A DNA stretch of 64,000 bases, from NCBI RefSeq assembly GCF_046233715.1, contig NZ_JBJNRJ010000014.1, positions 1 through 64,000 of the forward strand. The letters are read 5' to 3'. The notes under the pieces are model-generated. The model was not told the DNA's origin, searched no databases, and saw only the letters and a list, made by a program, of their open reading frames with translations. Below, in pieces: positions 15,283-23,503 of the stretch; within the stretch, counting starts at the first letter, position 1; every line of letters starts with the position of its first letter. Origin of the DNA: Trujillonella humicola. Lineage in GTDB: Bacteria > Actinomycetota > Actinomycetes > Mycobacteriales > Geodermatophilaceae. The position numbers were made by a program, and so were the translations under genes.

Positions 15283-17018
15283 GTGGGGGTCCCTCCCGGG
15301 GGCGGAGCGGAGAAGGCGGTGACGACGGCCTCGCGCGGCACGCCGGGGACGGGGGCGTCGAGGGTGACGGCGCCGTCGACCAGAACGAGGACCCGGTCGG
15401 CGACCTCCAGCACCTCGTCGACGTCGGCGGAGAGGACGACGACGGCGGCGCCGGCGCGCGCGGCGTCCCGGGCGTGGCCGCCGATGTCGCGGCGGGCGCC
15501 GAGGTCCACGCCGCGGAACGGCTCGTCGAGCAGCAGCACCCGCACGCCGGGCACCAGCCAGCGGCCGACGACGACCTTCTGCTGGTTGCCGCCGGACAGC
15601 TCGCCGACGTCGGTGCGCTCGCTGCGGGTGACCACCCCGAACCGGTCGACGGCGGCGCGGGCCCGCTCCGCCTCGGCCGGGCGGTCGACCACGCCGCCGC
15701 GCGCCAGCGTGCGCAGGAACGGCAGGCTCAGCGTGCGGGCGACCGACCAGCCGGGCAGCAGCGCCTGGCCGGCACGGTCCTCGGGCACCAGGTGGACGCC
15801 GGCGCGCACCGCCGCGGCGGGGGAGCGGGGCGCGAACGGCCGGCCGTCGAGCTCCGCCGTCCCGGCGACCCAGGAGGCCGAGCCGAACAGGCCGTGCGCG
15901 AGCTCGGACTTGCCGGCGCCGAGCAGGCCGACGACGCCGGTCACCTGACCGGCGTGCAGGTCCAGGTCGAGGGCGGGGGAGCGGGTGAGCAGGCGCACCC
16001 CGCGCAGCCGGACCGCCACGTCCCCCGCCGGCAGCGGCTCCCGGGGCGGCGGGTCGATGCCGTCGGCGCCGACCGGGTGCGCCGCAGCCCGCTCGCCGAG
16101 CATCGCGGGCAGGACCACGTCCCAGCGGAATGGTGCCCGGGTGTCGGAGGTGACCCGGCCCTCGCGCAGCACGACCGCGCGGTCGGCCAGCGCGTCGACC
16201 TCCCCGAGCCGGTGGGAGACGTAGAGGACGGCGAGGCCCGCCTCCCGCTGGGCGTGCACGACGGCGAACAGCCGCTCGGCCTCCGCGGCCGACAGCGCCG
16301 ACGTCGGCTCGTCCAGGACCAGCAGCCGGGGGCGGTGGACCAGCGCGCGGGCCAGCACGAGCAGCTGGGCGTCGGAGATGCCGAGGTCGGCCACGTCGCG
16401 GCGCAGGACCGCGTCGCTCCACCCCAGGCCCAGGACGTCGACGGCCTCGCGCGCCGCGGCCAGGACCTCCCGGCGGCGCACCAGCGCGGCCCCGGGCCCG
16501 CGCCGGGCGGGGTGCGCCAGGGAGTCGAACGCCAGGTTCTCGGCGACCGACAGGCCGGGGACCACGCCGTCGTGCACCCGCTGGTGCACCGTGGCGATGC
16601 CGGCCTGGCGGGGGGGGGGGGGGGGGGGGGCGCCGCGCCCCCCCGGCCCCGCCCCCCCCCCGCCCCCCCCCCCCCCGCCCCGCCCCCCCCCCCCCCCCCA
16701 CANNNNNNNNNNGTAGTCGGCGACCGACAGGCGGGGGACCACCCCGTCGTGCACCGGATGGTCCACGGTGGCTATGCCGGCGTGGGGGGCGCGCAGCGGC
16801 GAGTCCACCCGCCGCTGCGCGCCCTCGACCCGGATCGTCCCGTCGTGGCCCGCGTGGACCCCCGACAGGACCTTGATCAGCGTGGACTTCCCGGCGCCGT
16901 TGGCGCCGAGCAGGGCCAGCACCTCGCCCGCGGCGATGTCCAGGTCGACGCCGTCGAGGACCCGGTGGGCGCCGAAGGACATGCCGATGCCCCGCAGGGA
17001 CACCGCCGCGGTGCGCAC
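15279..17018 (-). CDS. Ribose-type ABC transporter ATP-binding protein, interrupted by an assembly gap
   Basis: An RbsA-like double ATPase. Domain 1 has Walker A LGANGAGKST and Walker B LLVLDEPTSALS; domain 2 has GLLGAGKSE, signature LSGGNQQKVVVGRW and LLLDEPFRGVDLG. A scaffold gap splits domain 1: 16610-16712 is poly-G/poly-C junk plus 10 N, and the 70 bases either side (16540-16609 and 16717-16786) are error-laden copies of each other, both coding for a GIATV...VHDGVVP...LSVA stretch. Joining the copies gives an uninterrupted protein of about 520 residues, so the gene is almost certainly intact in the organism. GTG start at 17018, 17 bases after the SBP gene. Confidence 0.85.
   Translation of the reverse strand: MRTAAVSLRGIGMSFGAHRVLDGVDLDIAAGEVLALLGANGAGKSTLIKVLSGVHAGHDGTIRVEGAQRRVDSPLRAPHAGIATVDHPVHDGVVPRLSVADYXXXXWGGGGGRGGGGGGGGGAGPGGRGAPPPPPPRQAGIATVHQRVHDGVVPGLSVAENLAFDSLAHPARRGPGAALVRRREVLAAAREAVDVLGLGWSDAVLRRDVADLGISDAQLLVLARALVHRPRLLVLDEPTSALSAAEAERLFAVVHAQREAGLAVLYVSHRLGEVDALADRAVVLREGRVTSDTRAPFRWDVVLPAMLGERAAAHPVGADGIDPPPREPLPAGDVAVRLRGVRLLTRSPALDLDLHAGQVTGVVGLLGAGKSELAHGLFGSASWVAGTAELDGRPFAPRSPAAAVRAGVHLVPEDRAGQALLPGWSVARTLSLPFLRTLARGGVVDRPAEAERARAAVDRFGVVTRSERTDVGELSGGNQQKVVVGRWLVPGVRVLLLDEPFRGVDLGARRDIGGHARDAARAGAAVVVLSADVDEVLEVADRVLVLVDGAVTLDAPVPGVPREAVVTAFSAPPPGGTPT
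16610..16712. other. Assembly gap with homopolymer artefact
   Basis: Poly-G, then mixed poly-C, then 10 N (16703-16712), flanked by two near-identical 70-bp segments. This is a contig-end overlap that was not merged, not biology. Confidence 0.95.
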
Positions 17019-17035
17019 GTGCCGGCCGCCGTCGA

Positions 17036-18139
17036 TCAGGACGCGGCGTTGTTCGGCAGCCAGTCGGCCACCGCGACGTCGTCCAGCCGCAGCGCCGGCT
17101 CCTGCTCGACCAGCTGGGCGACCGTCGTGATGTCGTTCTCCCGGAGGAAGTCCTGCGTCACCGTCACCGCCGGGAACTGGATCTCGTCCTCCTCGAGCTG
17201 GCCGGCCAGCTCCAGCGCGGTCACGCGGACCACGGCGCCGCCGATCTGCGTCGGGTCGGTGGCCGAGGTGGCGACCCACGGGCTGCCGTCGGCGGTCATG
17301 ACCTCGATGTCGGCGTTGGAGATGTCGATGCCGTAGATCCGCACGCTGTCGTTCAGGCCGTTCTGGTTCACCGCCTGCACGGCACCCTTCGCGATCTCGT
17401 CGTACGGAGCGAAGATCGCCTCGACGTCCGGGTGCTGCCGGAGCGCGGCGTCCACCAGCGGGATGTTGTCGGTGGCCGTCGACTCGGTGACCTCACCGGT
17501 GGAGAACCGCTGGTCCAGACCGTGCTCGGCGACGTAGGTCTCCCACACCGCGGCGCGGCGGTCGAGCGGGGCGAAGCCGGTGGCCGAGACGTAGCCGACC
17601 GCGGCGCCGTCACCGACGTCCTCCACCAGCTGGTCCAGCACGCCCTCGGCCATGCTGGCGTCGCTCTGGCTGGTGACCACGACGCCGTCGATCGGGGGCA
17701 GCTCGAGGTCGTAGACGACGACCGTGATGCCCGCGTCGAGCGCCTCCTGCACCAGCGGCGCGATGGTGTCGGTCTGCCCGTGGTCGACGATGATCGCGTC
17801 GGGCCCGGCGGCGATGGCCCGCTCGAGGTCCGAGGCGTGCCGGGCGTTGTCGTTGCGGGCGTCGGTGACGGTCAGGTCGATGCCGGCGGCCGCGGCCTGG
17901 GCCTGCGCGCCCCGGCCCCAGGCCTCGAAGTAGTCGCCCGCGCCGCTCTGGCGGACCAGGGCGACCTCGACCGGACCGTCGGCGAAGGGGGCGGGGGCGT
18001 CGGCCGTCGCGGCCTGGGTGGTGCGGGGGGCGGCCTCCGCGGAGCCGCCGCCGGATCCGTCGGACTGGGAGCAGGCGGCGAGGACGAGCAGCGGGACGGC
18101 GGCGCCGACGAGCAGGGGGTACCGGGTCGAGCGGGACAT
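17036..18139 (-). CDS. Ribose-type ABC transporter substrate-binding lipoprotein
   Basis: A 367-residue type-1 periplasmic-binding protein. The signal peptide ends in lipobox LAAC (Cys about residue 23), followed by a Gly/Ala linker and the Rbs-like fold (VEVALVRQSGAGDYFEAWGRG, AAGPDAIIVDHGQ, AIFAPYDEIAKGAVQAV). It starts the minus-strand operon of transporter plus MTR kinase. ATG at 18139 follows GAGGAACC. It probably binds a pentose-like sugar such as methylthioribose; inferred from the kinase and the surrounding salvage genes. Confidence 0.92.
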   Translation of the reverse strand: MSRSTRYPLLVGAAVPLLVLAACSQSDGSGGGSAEAAPRTTQAATADAPAPFADGPVEVALVRQSGAGDYFEAWGRGAQAQAAAAGIDLTVTDARNDNARHASDLERAIAAGPDAIIVDHGQTDTIAPLVQEALDAGITVVVYDLELPPIDGVVVTSQSDASMAEGVLDQLVEDVGDGAAVGYVSATGFAPLDRRAAVWETYVAEHGLDQRFSTGEVTESTATDNIPLVDAALRQHPDVEAIFAPYDEIAKGAVQAVNQNGLNDSVRIYGIDISNADIEVMTADGSPWVATSATDPTQIGGAVVRVTALELAGQLEEDEIQFPAVTVTQDFLRENDITTVAQLVEQEPALRLDDVAVADWLPNNAAS

Positions 18140-18448
18140 GGGGGTTCCTCGGGAGGGCGGCGGGCCACGGCGGCCCGGGTGAGCGGGGGCTGCGCACTGC
18201 AGGCGGGCCCCTCACGGCGCGGCTGCCCGCCGCGCCGGGGCCTCACGCGTGCTGCGAACGCGAGACCCGGGGCCCTGGCATGGCGCAACAGAGCTCCGGG
18301 CACACCGCCGGGTGGACCGGGGCGTTCACGGCGCGCGACAGCGTCCGGGCAGCATCGCTGCCGGAGGCCAGTGGCGCCGGACCGGTCACGCGTTGGATAG
18401 TAGGAGGCCAGTCCGGCGTGCCGGAAACCCGAGCTCCGAGGTGGAACC
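18140..18448. promoter_or_regulatory. Divergent control region between MTR transporter operon and mtnD
   Basis: No gene. A ten-base direct repeat GGAGGCCAGT occurs at 18363-18372 and 18403-18412, exactly 40 bp apart (about four helical turns), and a short hairpin GGCAGC/GCTGCC lies at 18348-18362. GGATAGT at 18395-18401 is the only A/T-rich stretch and could hold a -10 on either strand. I looked for a second SAM-IV or SAM-I core (GGCAACC with its stems) on both strands and found none. Confidence 0.4.
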
Positions 18449-19021
18449 GTGACCCTGCTCACCGTGTGGCGTGAGGACGCCCCCGAGACCCCGGAACTGC
18501 GCACCGAGGACGCCGCGGAGATCACCGCCGCCCTCAAGGGCATCGGCGTGCGGTTCGAGCAGTGGCCGGTGCAGGAGCTGCCGGAGGTCCCGACCCAGGA
18601 CGACGTCCTGTCCGCCTACCGCGAGCGGATCGACGGCGTGACCGCCGCCGAGGGCTACACGCTCGTCGACGTGGTCCAGATGCACCCCAGCGACGACCCC
18701 TCCTGGCAGGAGACCGTGCGCACCGCGCGCGCCAAGTTCCTCGACGAGCACACGCACGTCGACGACGAGGACCGCTTCTTCGCCACCGGCTCGGGGATCT
18801 TCTACCTGCACGTCGACGGCCGGGTGCACGCCGTCCTGTGCGAGGCCGGGGACCTGCTCTCGGTGCCCGGCGGCACGACGCACTGGTTCGACATGGGCAC
18901 CAACCCCGACTACGTGTCGGTGCGGTTCTTCCACGACGACGAGGGCTGGGTCGGCGACTTCACCGGCAGCGACGTCTCCCGCTCCTTCCCCACCTACGAC
19001 GAGATCGTCGCCGCCCGCTGA
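18449..19021 (+). CDS. mtnD: Acireductone dioxygenase
   Basis: A 190-residue cupin metalloenzyme that oxidises acireductone to ketomethylthiobutyrate plus formate (Fe form), or to an off-pathway product plus CO (Ni form). Metal ligands appear in the motif HTHVDDEDRFF (His, His, Glu) and the later His in GGTTHWFDMG. VQELPEVPTQDDVLSAYRE near the N terminus is also family-typical. GTG start at 18449 follows GAGGTGGAACC. It is transcribed away from the MTR transporter/kinase operon and completes the salvage route up to ketomethylthiobutyrate. A hairpin follows the stop. Confidence 0.95.
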   Translation: MTLLTVWREDAPETPELRTEDAAEITAALKGIGVRFEQWPVQELPEVPTQDDVLSAYRERIDGVTAAEGYTLVDVVQMHPSDDPSWQETVRTARAKFLDEHTHVDDEDRFFATGSGIFYLHVDGRVHAVLCEAGDLLSVPGGTTHWFDMGTNPDYVSVRFFHDDEGWVGDFTGSDVSRSFPTYDEIVAAR

Positions 19022-19029
19022 GCCGTCCG

Positions 19030-19051
19030 CCCCCGGCCGGTCGGCCGGGGG
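19030..19051 (+). terminator. Hairpin terminator after mtnD
   Basis: CCCCCGGCC, loop GGTC, GGCCGGGGG: a perfect 9-bp GC stem nine bases after the mtnD stop. No T-run. Confidence 0.6.
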
Positions 19052-19503
19052 CCGCCGAGCCCGCCCGTGGGGCTGCGTCCCTGCGGCTGCGTCCCTGGGC
19101 GCGACCGCCTGCGCGTCGCACGTCTGAGCGGGCGTGGAGCCGGCGCCGAGCTCCAGCCATCGGCCCCGTCGTCGGCTCGCCGGAGCGTTGGCCCCGCCGC
19201 GGCCGTTCCACCCCGCGTCCTGGCCGGACCGGGGACAACGCTCGGCGTCCCCGGTGGGCGCGCGCCGGGGTCTCGCGCCGGGGGTCTCGCGCCGCGGCTC
19301 GGTGAGCGGTCATCGCCTTGTCGACCGCCGGGGGGACCGTCACCGCGCTTTCTCCCCGAGCCGGTTCCGACACGCCCCGCGGCTGCCGATGACGACCGCG
19401 GACGGCTCCTACCTTCTGGGGCCCGAGGGCCTTCCGGGCCCGGCCACCGAGAGAACTCCCGGGCCCCCGAGGGGCCGGACGCGCACGACAGAGAGAAGGC
19501 ACC
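19052..19503. other. Long leader/intergenic region before cheA
   Basis: About 450 bases without a supportable gene. It contains GGCTGCGTCCCTG twice in tandem (about 19071-19097) and a duplicated GTCTCGCGCC. The promoter of the chemotaxis operon should lie here; no clear sigma-28-type element is visible. GAGAAGG before the GTG at 19504 is the ribosome binding site of cheA. Confidence 0.5.
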
Positions 19504-21930
19504 GTGGACGGTCTGGACGACATCGTCGAGGAGTTCCTCGTCGAGAGCCACGAGAACCTCGACCAGCTCGACACCGACCTCGTCGCCCTCGAGCAGGAGC
19601 CCGACTCCCGGGAGCGGCTGTCGAGCATCTTCCGGACCATCCACACCATCAAGGGGACCAGCGGCTTCCTGGCGTTCAACCGCCTCGAGGAGGTCACCCA
19701 CGTCGGGGAGAACATGCTCTCCCGGCTGCGCGACGGCGCCCTGGAGCTGACCCCGGCGCGCACCAGCGTGCTGCTGCGGATGGTCGACACCGTGCGGTCG
19801 CTGCTGGCCTCGATCGAGGCCACCGGCGGCGAGGGGACCGTCGACGTCGCCGCCGTCGTCGCCGACATCAGCGCCGCGATGGAGGACCGCCCCGCCGAGG
19901 CGCCTCCGATGGCCGAGCCCCTCGCCGAAGTGGCCACTTCGGCGGGAGGCTCGTCCGCCGAAGTGGCCACTTCGGCGGAAGGGGTCGCCGGGGCGCCCGT
20001 CGTCGAGGCGCCCCTGGCGCAGGCCCCGGAGGCCGCCCCGGCCCTGGCTCCCGCCCCGGCCGCCGCCTCGGCTCCCGCGCCCGCCCCGGCCGCTGCCTCG
20101 GCTCCCGCTCCCGCCCCGGCCGCCGCCTCGGCTCCCGCGCCCGCCTCGGCCCCGGCTCCCGCCCCGGCCGCCGAGGCCGCCGAGCCGGAGCACGCGCCGT
20201 CGGCCGACGGCGGCGCGCGCCGCGCCGTCGCCGACAGCACCATCCGGGTGGACGTCGACCTCCTCGACGAGCTCATGCTGCTCGTCGGCGAGCTCGTGCT
20301 GACCCGCAACCAGATCGTCCAGTACGTGGGCCGGTCCAACGACACCGACCTGGTCCGGGCCTCGCAGCGGCTGAACCTCATCGCCAGCGAGCTGCAGGAG
20401 GGCGTCATGAAGACGCGCATGCAGCCGATCGACCACATCTGGTCCAAGCTGCCGCGCGTCGTCCGCGACCTGGGCATCCAGTGCGGCAAGAGCGTCCGCC
20501 TGGAGATGGAGGGCAAGGACACCGAGCTCGACAAGACGCTGCTCGAGGCCGTCAAGGACCCGCTGACCCACCTGGTCCGCAACTCCGTCGACCACGGGAT
20601 CGAGTCCCCCGACCGCCGCCGCGCCGCGGGCAAGCCGGCCGAGGGCGTGCTGACCCTGCGGGCCAAGCACGAGAGCGGCCAGGTCGTGGTCGAGGTCGCC
20701 GACGACGGCGGCGGCATCGACCCGGCGCGGATCGGTGCCAAGGCCGTCGAGAAGGGCCTGCTCACCGACGCGCAGCTGGCCCGGATGAGCCCGACCGACG
20801 TGCTGCAGCTCATCTTCGCGCCCGGTTTCTCCACCGCGGCCGCCGTCACCAACGTCTCCGGCCGCGGCGTCGGCATGGACGTCGTCAAGACGAACATCGA
20901 GTCCATCGGCGGCACCATCGAGGTCGAGTCGGTCGCCGGCACCGGCACCGTCTGCCGGCTGCGCATCCCGCTGACCCTGGCCATCGTCCCGGCGCTGACC
21001 GTCGAGTGCGCCGGCGACCGCTACGCCATCCCGCAGATCAGCCTCCAGGAGCTGGTCAGCCTGGACGCCGAGAAGGCGGCCAACGCCGTGGAGGAGGTCG
21101 GCGGCGCGCCGGTCTACCGGCTCCGTGGCGAGCTGCTGCCCCTGGTCCGGCTGACCGACGTCCTCGGCCTGACCTCCGACCGGCACGACGGCCACGTGGT
21201 GATCGCCGTGCTGCGGTCGGAGGGCCGCCGTTTCGGCCTGGTCGTGGACCGTGTCATCAACACCGAGGAGATCGTCGTCAAGGCGGTCGGCGGCCAGCTC
21301 AAGGCGATCGGCCTGTACTCCGGCGCCACGGTGCTCGGCGACGGCACCGTCGCGCTGATCCTCGACGTGCAGGCCCTGGCCCGCCGCGCGCTGCGCACCG
21401 AGAGCGCCGAGCGGCAGGAGGCCCGCGTGGCGGCCGCCGTCGCCGCGGCCGACAGCGAGTCGCAGCGCCAGCGCATGCTGCTCGCGGCCATCGGCGGGGG
21501 CCGGCGCGTGGCCATCCCGCTCGACACGGTCACCCGGCTCGAGCAGGTGCGCACGGAGAACGTCGAGCGCGTGGGCAACCGCGAGGTCGTCCAGTACCGC
21601 GGCGCGATCCTGCCGATCGTCCGGCTCGACCGGCACCTGGGCGCCTACGGCGAGGCCGACCGCGAGGTGCTCGAGGTCATCGTCTACAGCGACCACGGCC
21701 GCAGCGTCGCCATCGTGGTCGAGGAGATCCTCGACATCGTCGACGGCGAGGCCGCCGTCCGCAGCGACATCGACGACATGGGCCTGCTCGGGTCCGCCGT
21801 CCTCGGCGACAAGGTCACCGAGCTGCTCGACGTCCGCGCGGCCATCCTGGCCGCCGACCCGGCCTTCTACAGCGCCGGGACCGACTTCGCCACGCCCCAG
21901 GGCGTTCCCTCGTCCCTGATGGAGGTCTGA
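19504..21930 (+). CDS. cheA: Chemotaxis histidine kinase CheA with two CheW-like domains
   Basis: An 808-residue chemotaxis kinase. HPt domain residues 1-105 with phospho-His47 in IFRTIHTIKGTSGF; no obvious P2 CheY-binding domain but an Ala/Pro linker (about 115-240); P3 dimerisation around IRVDVDLLDELMLLVGELVL; P4 ATPase with N box LVRNSVDHGIES, G1 ADDGGGID and G2 GRGVGMDVV; P5 CheW-like (about 495-630). A second CheW-like domain (about 655-795, IPLDTVTRLEQV ... YRGAILPIVRLD) follows. The linker holds AEVATSAGG/AEVATSAEG, encoded by two copies of one palindrome, and 30-bp tandem repeats. GTG at 19504 follows GAGAAGG. First gene of the chemotaxis operon. Confidence 0.95.
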   Translation: MDGLDDIVEEFLVESHENLDQLDTDLVALEQEPDSRERLSSIFRTIHTIKGTSGFLAFNRLEEVTHVGENMLSRLRDGALELTPARTSVLLRMVDTVRSLLASIEATGGEGTVDVAAVVADISAAMEDRPAEAPPMAEPLAEVATSAGGSSAEVATSAEGVAGAPVVEAPLAQAPEAAPALAPAPAAASAPAPAPAAASAPAPAPAAASAPAPASAPAPAPAAEAAEPEHAPSADGGARRAVADSTIRVDVDLLDELMLLVGELVLTRNQIVQYVGRSNDTDLVRASQRLNLIASELQEGVMKTRMQPIDHIWSKLPRVVRDLGIQCGKSVRLEMEGKDTELDKTLLEAVKDPLTHLVRNSVDHGIESPDRRRAAGKPAEGVLTLRAKHESGQVVVEVADDGGGIDPARIGAKAVEKGLLTDAQLARMSPTDVLQLIFAPGFSTAAAVTNVSGRGVGMDVVKTNIESIGGTIEVESVAGTGTVCRLRIPLTLAIVPALTVECAGDRYAIPQISLQELVSLDAEKAANAVEEVGGAPVYRLRGELLPLVRLTDVLGLTSDRHDGHVVIAVLRSEGRRFGLVVDRVINTEEIVVKAVGGQLKAIGLYSGATVLGDGTVALILDVQALARRALRTESAERQEARVAAAVAAADSESQRQRMLLAAIGGGRRVAIPLDTVTRLEQVRTENVERVGNREVVQYRGAILPIVRLDRHLGAYGEADREVLEVIVYSDHGRSVAIVVEEILDIVDGEAAVRSDIDDMGLLGSAVLGDKVTELLDVRAAILAADPAFYSAGTDFATPQGVPSSLMEV
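19923..19979. repeat. Two copies of a palindrome inside cheA
   Basis: CGCCGAAGTGGCCACTTCGGCG (22-bp palindrome, here given by its arms CGCCGAAGTGG/CCACTTCGGCG) at 19923-19944, and the same core extended to 26 bp at 19954-19979. Both lie in frame in the CheA linker and encode AEVATSA. Such palindromes are normally extragenic. Confidence 0.8.
20047..20175 (+). repeat. Tandem 30-bp repeats coding the Ala/Pro linker of CheA
   Basis: Roughly four imperfect units based on GCTCCCGC-CCGCCCCGGCCGC, giving APAPAPAAAS repeats. Length is likely variable between strains. Confidence 0.75.
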
Positions 21931-21931
21931 C

Positions 21932-22399
21932 GTGACTGCCGCGACCGAGACCCGCGCCCCCGACGGCGCGGCCCCCGCCATCGGCGGGCAGCTGGCCACC
22001 TTCTGGCTGGACGGCGACCTGTACGGCGTGGAGGTGGCGCACGTGCAGGAGGTGCTGCGCAGCCAGAGCCTGACCCGGGTGCCGCTGGCGCCGGCGGCCG
22101 TCGCCGGGCTGATCAACCTGCGGGGGCAGGTGGTGACCGCCATCGAGCTGCGCGAGCGGCTGGGCCGCCCGCCGCGGTCGGAGGACACCGACGCGGTCGT
22201 CATCGTGGTGCGGCTGCACGGCGAGGCGGTCAGCCTCCTCGTGGACTCCATCGCCGATGTCGTCGACGTCGACCCGGCCGACTTCGAGGCCCCGCCGGAC
22301 ACCCTCGACGGCACCGCCCGCGACCTCATCCGCGGCGCGTTCAAGCTCGACGGCCAGCTGCTGCTCGCCCTCGACGTCCACAAGGCCGTCAGCGCCTGA
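21932..22399 (+). CDS. cheW: Chemotaxis coupling protein CheW
   Basis: A 155-residue single CheW domain linking receptors to CheA. Seen: ATFWLDGDLYGVEVAHVQEVL, the LINLRGQVVTAIELRERLG core and VSLLVDSIADVVDVD. GTG start two bases after the cheA stop, so co-translated. It is followed by a strong terminator, so the later chemotaxis genes (cheB onward) probably have their own promoter. Confidence 0.95.
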   Translation: MTAATETRAPDGAAPAIGGQLATFWLDGDLYGVEVAHVQEVLRSQSLTRVPLAPAAVAGLINLRGQVVTAIELRERLGRPPRSEDTDAVVIVVRLHGEAVSLLVDSIADVVDVDPADFEAPPDTLDGTARDLIRGAFKLDGQLLLALDVHKAVSA

Positions 22400-22408
22400 G
22401 CCGCACCC

Positions 22409-22446
22409 CACCGGCCCCCGCACCGACCCCGGTGCGGGGGCCGGTG
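22409..22446 (+). terminator. Strong terminator after cheW
   Basis: A perfect 17-bp stem (CACCGGCCCCCGCACCG and its complement) around the loop ACCC, ten bases after the cheW stop. This separates cheA-cheW from the genes downstream. Confidence 0.85.
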
Positions 22447-22618
22447 CGCGTTCTGGCACCGCGGCGGTCACCGTCAGTCACCGCTCGCTGACACGTCCGG
22501 CCTGGACACGCAAGTCCCGGGAGCGCGGTCTCCAACCGACGGGTGACCCGCACGTGGCGCTGCCCGCCGATCACGGTCACAGTGGTCGAGCCCGTGTCCC
22601 GGCTCCTGGAGGCCTGTC

Positions 22619-23503
22619 ATGCCGTACTCGCTGGTCAGCGCCGCCACGCTCGGGTTCGACCTGGTCCGCCTCCCGCTCGGCCGCCAGGTGGCCGAGGTCC
22701 TGCTCACCGGGCTGACCGCGGACGCCGCCGCGCTCGAGGGGGTCGCCGCGGCCCACCCCTCGGCCGGCCGGGACCGCGACGAGCGCGCCGTCCTCGCCGT
22801 CCGCGCCCGACGCGCCCGCGAGCTCGCCGCCGGCGTGCCGAACCTGCGGTCGGCCGGTTCCGGCGACCGCGCCGCGGTGCTGGTCGACCAGCTGGAGCGC
22901 GGGATGATCGGCGACGCCGCGGCCGTGGAGCGGGTGCTGCGCGACGACGTCCTCGGGCCCGAGCACCCCGCCGTCGCCGACCTCGACGAGGACCTGCTCG
23001 CGGCGGCCGCCGACGTGCTGGGCGACGCCGTGATCGGGTCCTTCGCCTCCGACGTGCTGCCGCCGCTGGTGCGCCGGCAGCTCACCGGTCCGCTGGCGCT
23101 CGCCACGGCCACCGGCCTGGTGCCGCCCGCCGACCCGGACCTGGGTCCGGCCGCGGCCGACGTCCGGGCCTTCCTCGCCGCCCTGGGCGACCAGGACGAC
23201 GCGGCCCGGGCCCGGTGGCGCCGGGCGGTCGACGAGGGCCGCCTCGAGCGCCGCCCCTGGGCCCGGGCGATGCACGAGGCCGCGTGGGCCGCGCACGTCT
23301 CGGGCCGGATCCGGGTCCTGGCCGGGGCGCAGCTGCTGGCGGTGCAGGCCTTCGTCGACGGCGGCTTCGACGGCCGCGACGGCGCGCAGGGCGTGTGGAA
23401 CGCCGTCGCCGGCGTGGTGCAGGCGCTGACGATGGGCGACCTGCTGGACACGACCGCGCTGTCGGTGCTGCTCGCCCCCTGGGAGCGGGTCACCACCTCC
23501 TGA
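22619..23503 (+). CDS. Hypothetical protein of unknown function in the chemotaxis cluster
   Basis: A 294-residue, Ala- and Asp-rich, apparently soluble and largely helical protein without signal peptide or membrane segments. I do not recognise a domain. No catalytic motif stands out; there is a Trp-containing C-terminal third (RWRRAVDEGRLERRPWARAMHEAAWAAHV is the most distinctive area, residues about 200-227). ATG at 22619 is preceded by TGGAGG. It sits alone between the cheW terminator and an unusually long gap before cheB, so it may be a bystander rather than a chemotaxis component. Confidence 0.75.
   Translation: MPYSLVSAATLGFDLVRLPLGRQVAEVLLTGLTADAAALEGVAAAHPSAGRDRDERAVLAVRARRARELAAGVPNLRSAGSGDRAAVLVDQLERGMIGDAAAVERVLRDDVLGPEHPAVADLDEDLLAAAADVLGDAVIGSFASDVLPPLVRRQLTGPLALATATGLVPPADPDLGPAAADVRAFLAALGDQDDAARARWRRAVDEGRLERRPWARAMHEAAWAAHVSGRIRVLAGAQLLAVQAFVDGGFDGRDGAQGVWNAVAGVVQALTMGDLLDTTALSVLLAPWERVTTS

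Noticed and set aside
18140..18448. A second SAM riboswitch for mtnD or the MTR transporter
   Set aside because: Neither strand has the GGCAACC-type core with flanking stems; a cobalamin-like GCCACTG also lacks the rest of that RNA.
19350..19400. Sigma-28-like promoter (GCCGATGA) before cheA
   Set aside because: Only the -10-like half is present; no TAAA at the required distance. Similar GCCGACA words before other genes are expected at this GC content.
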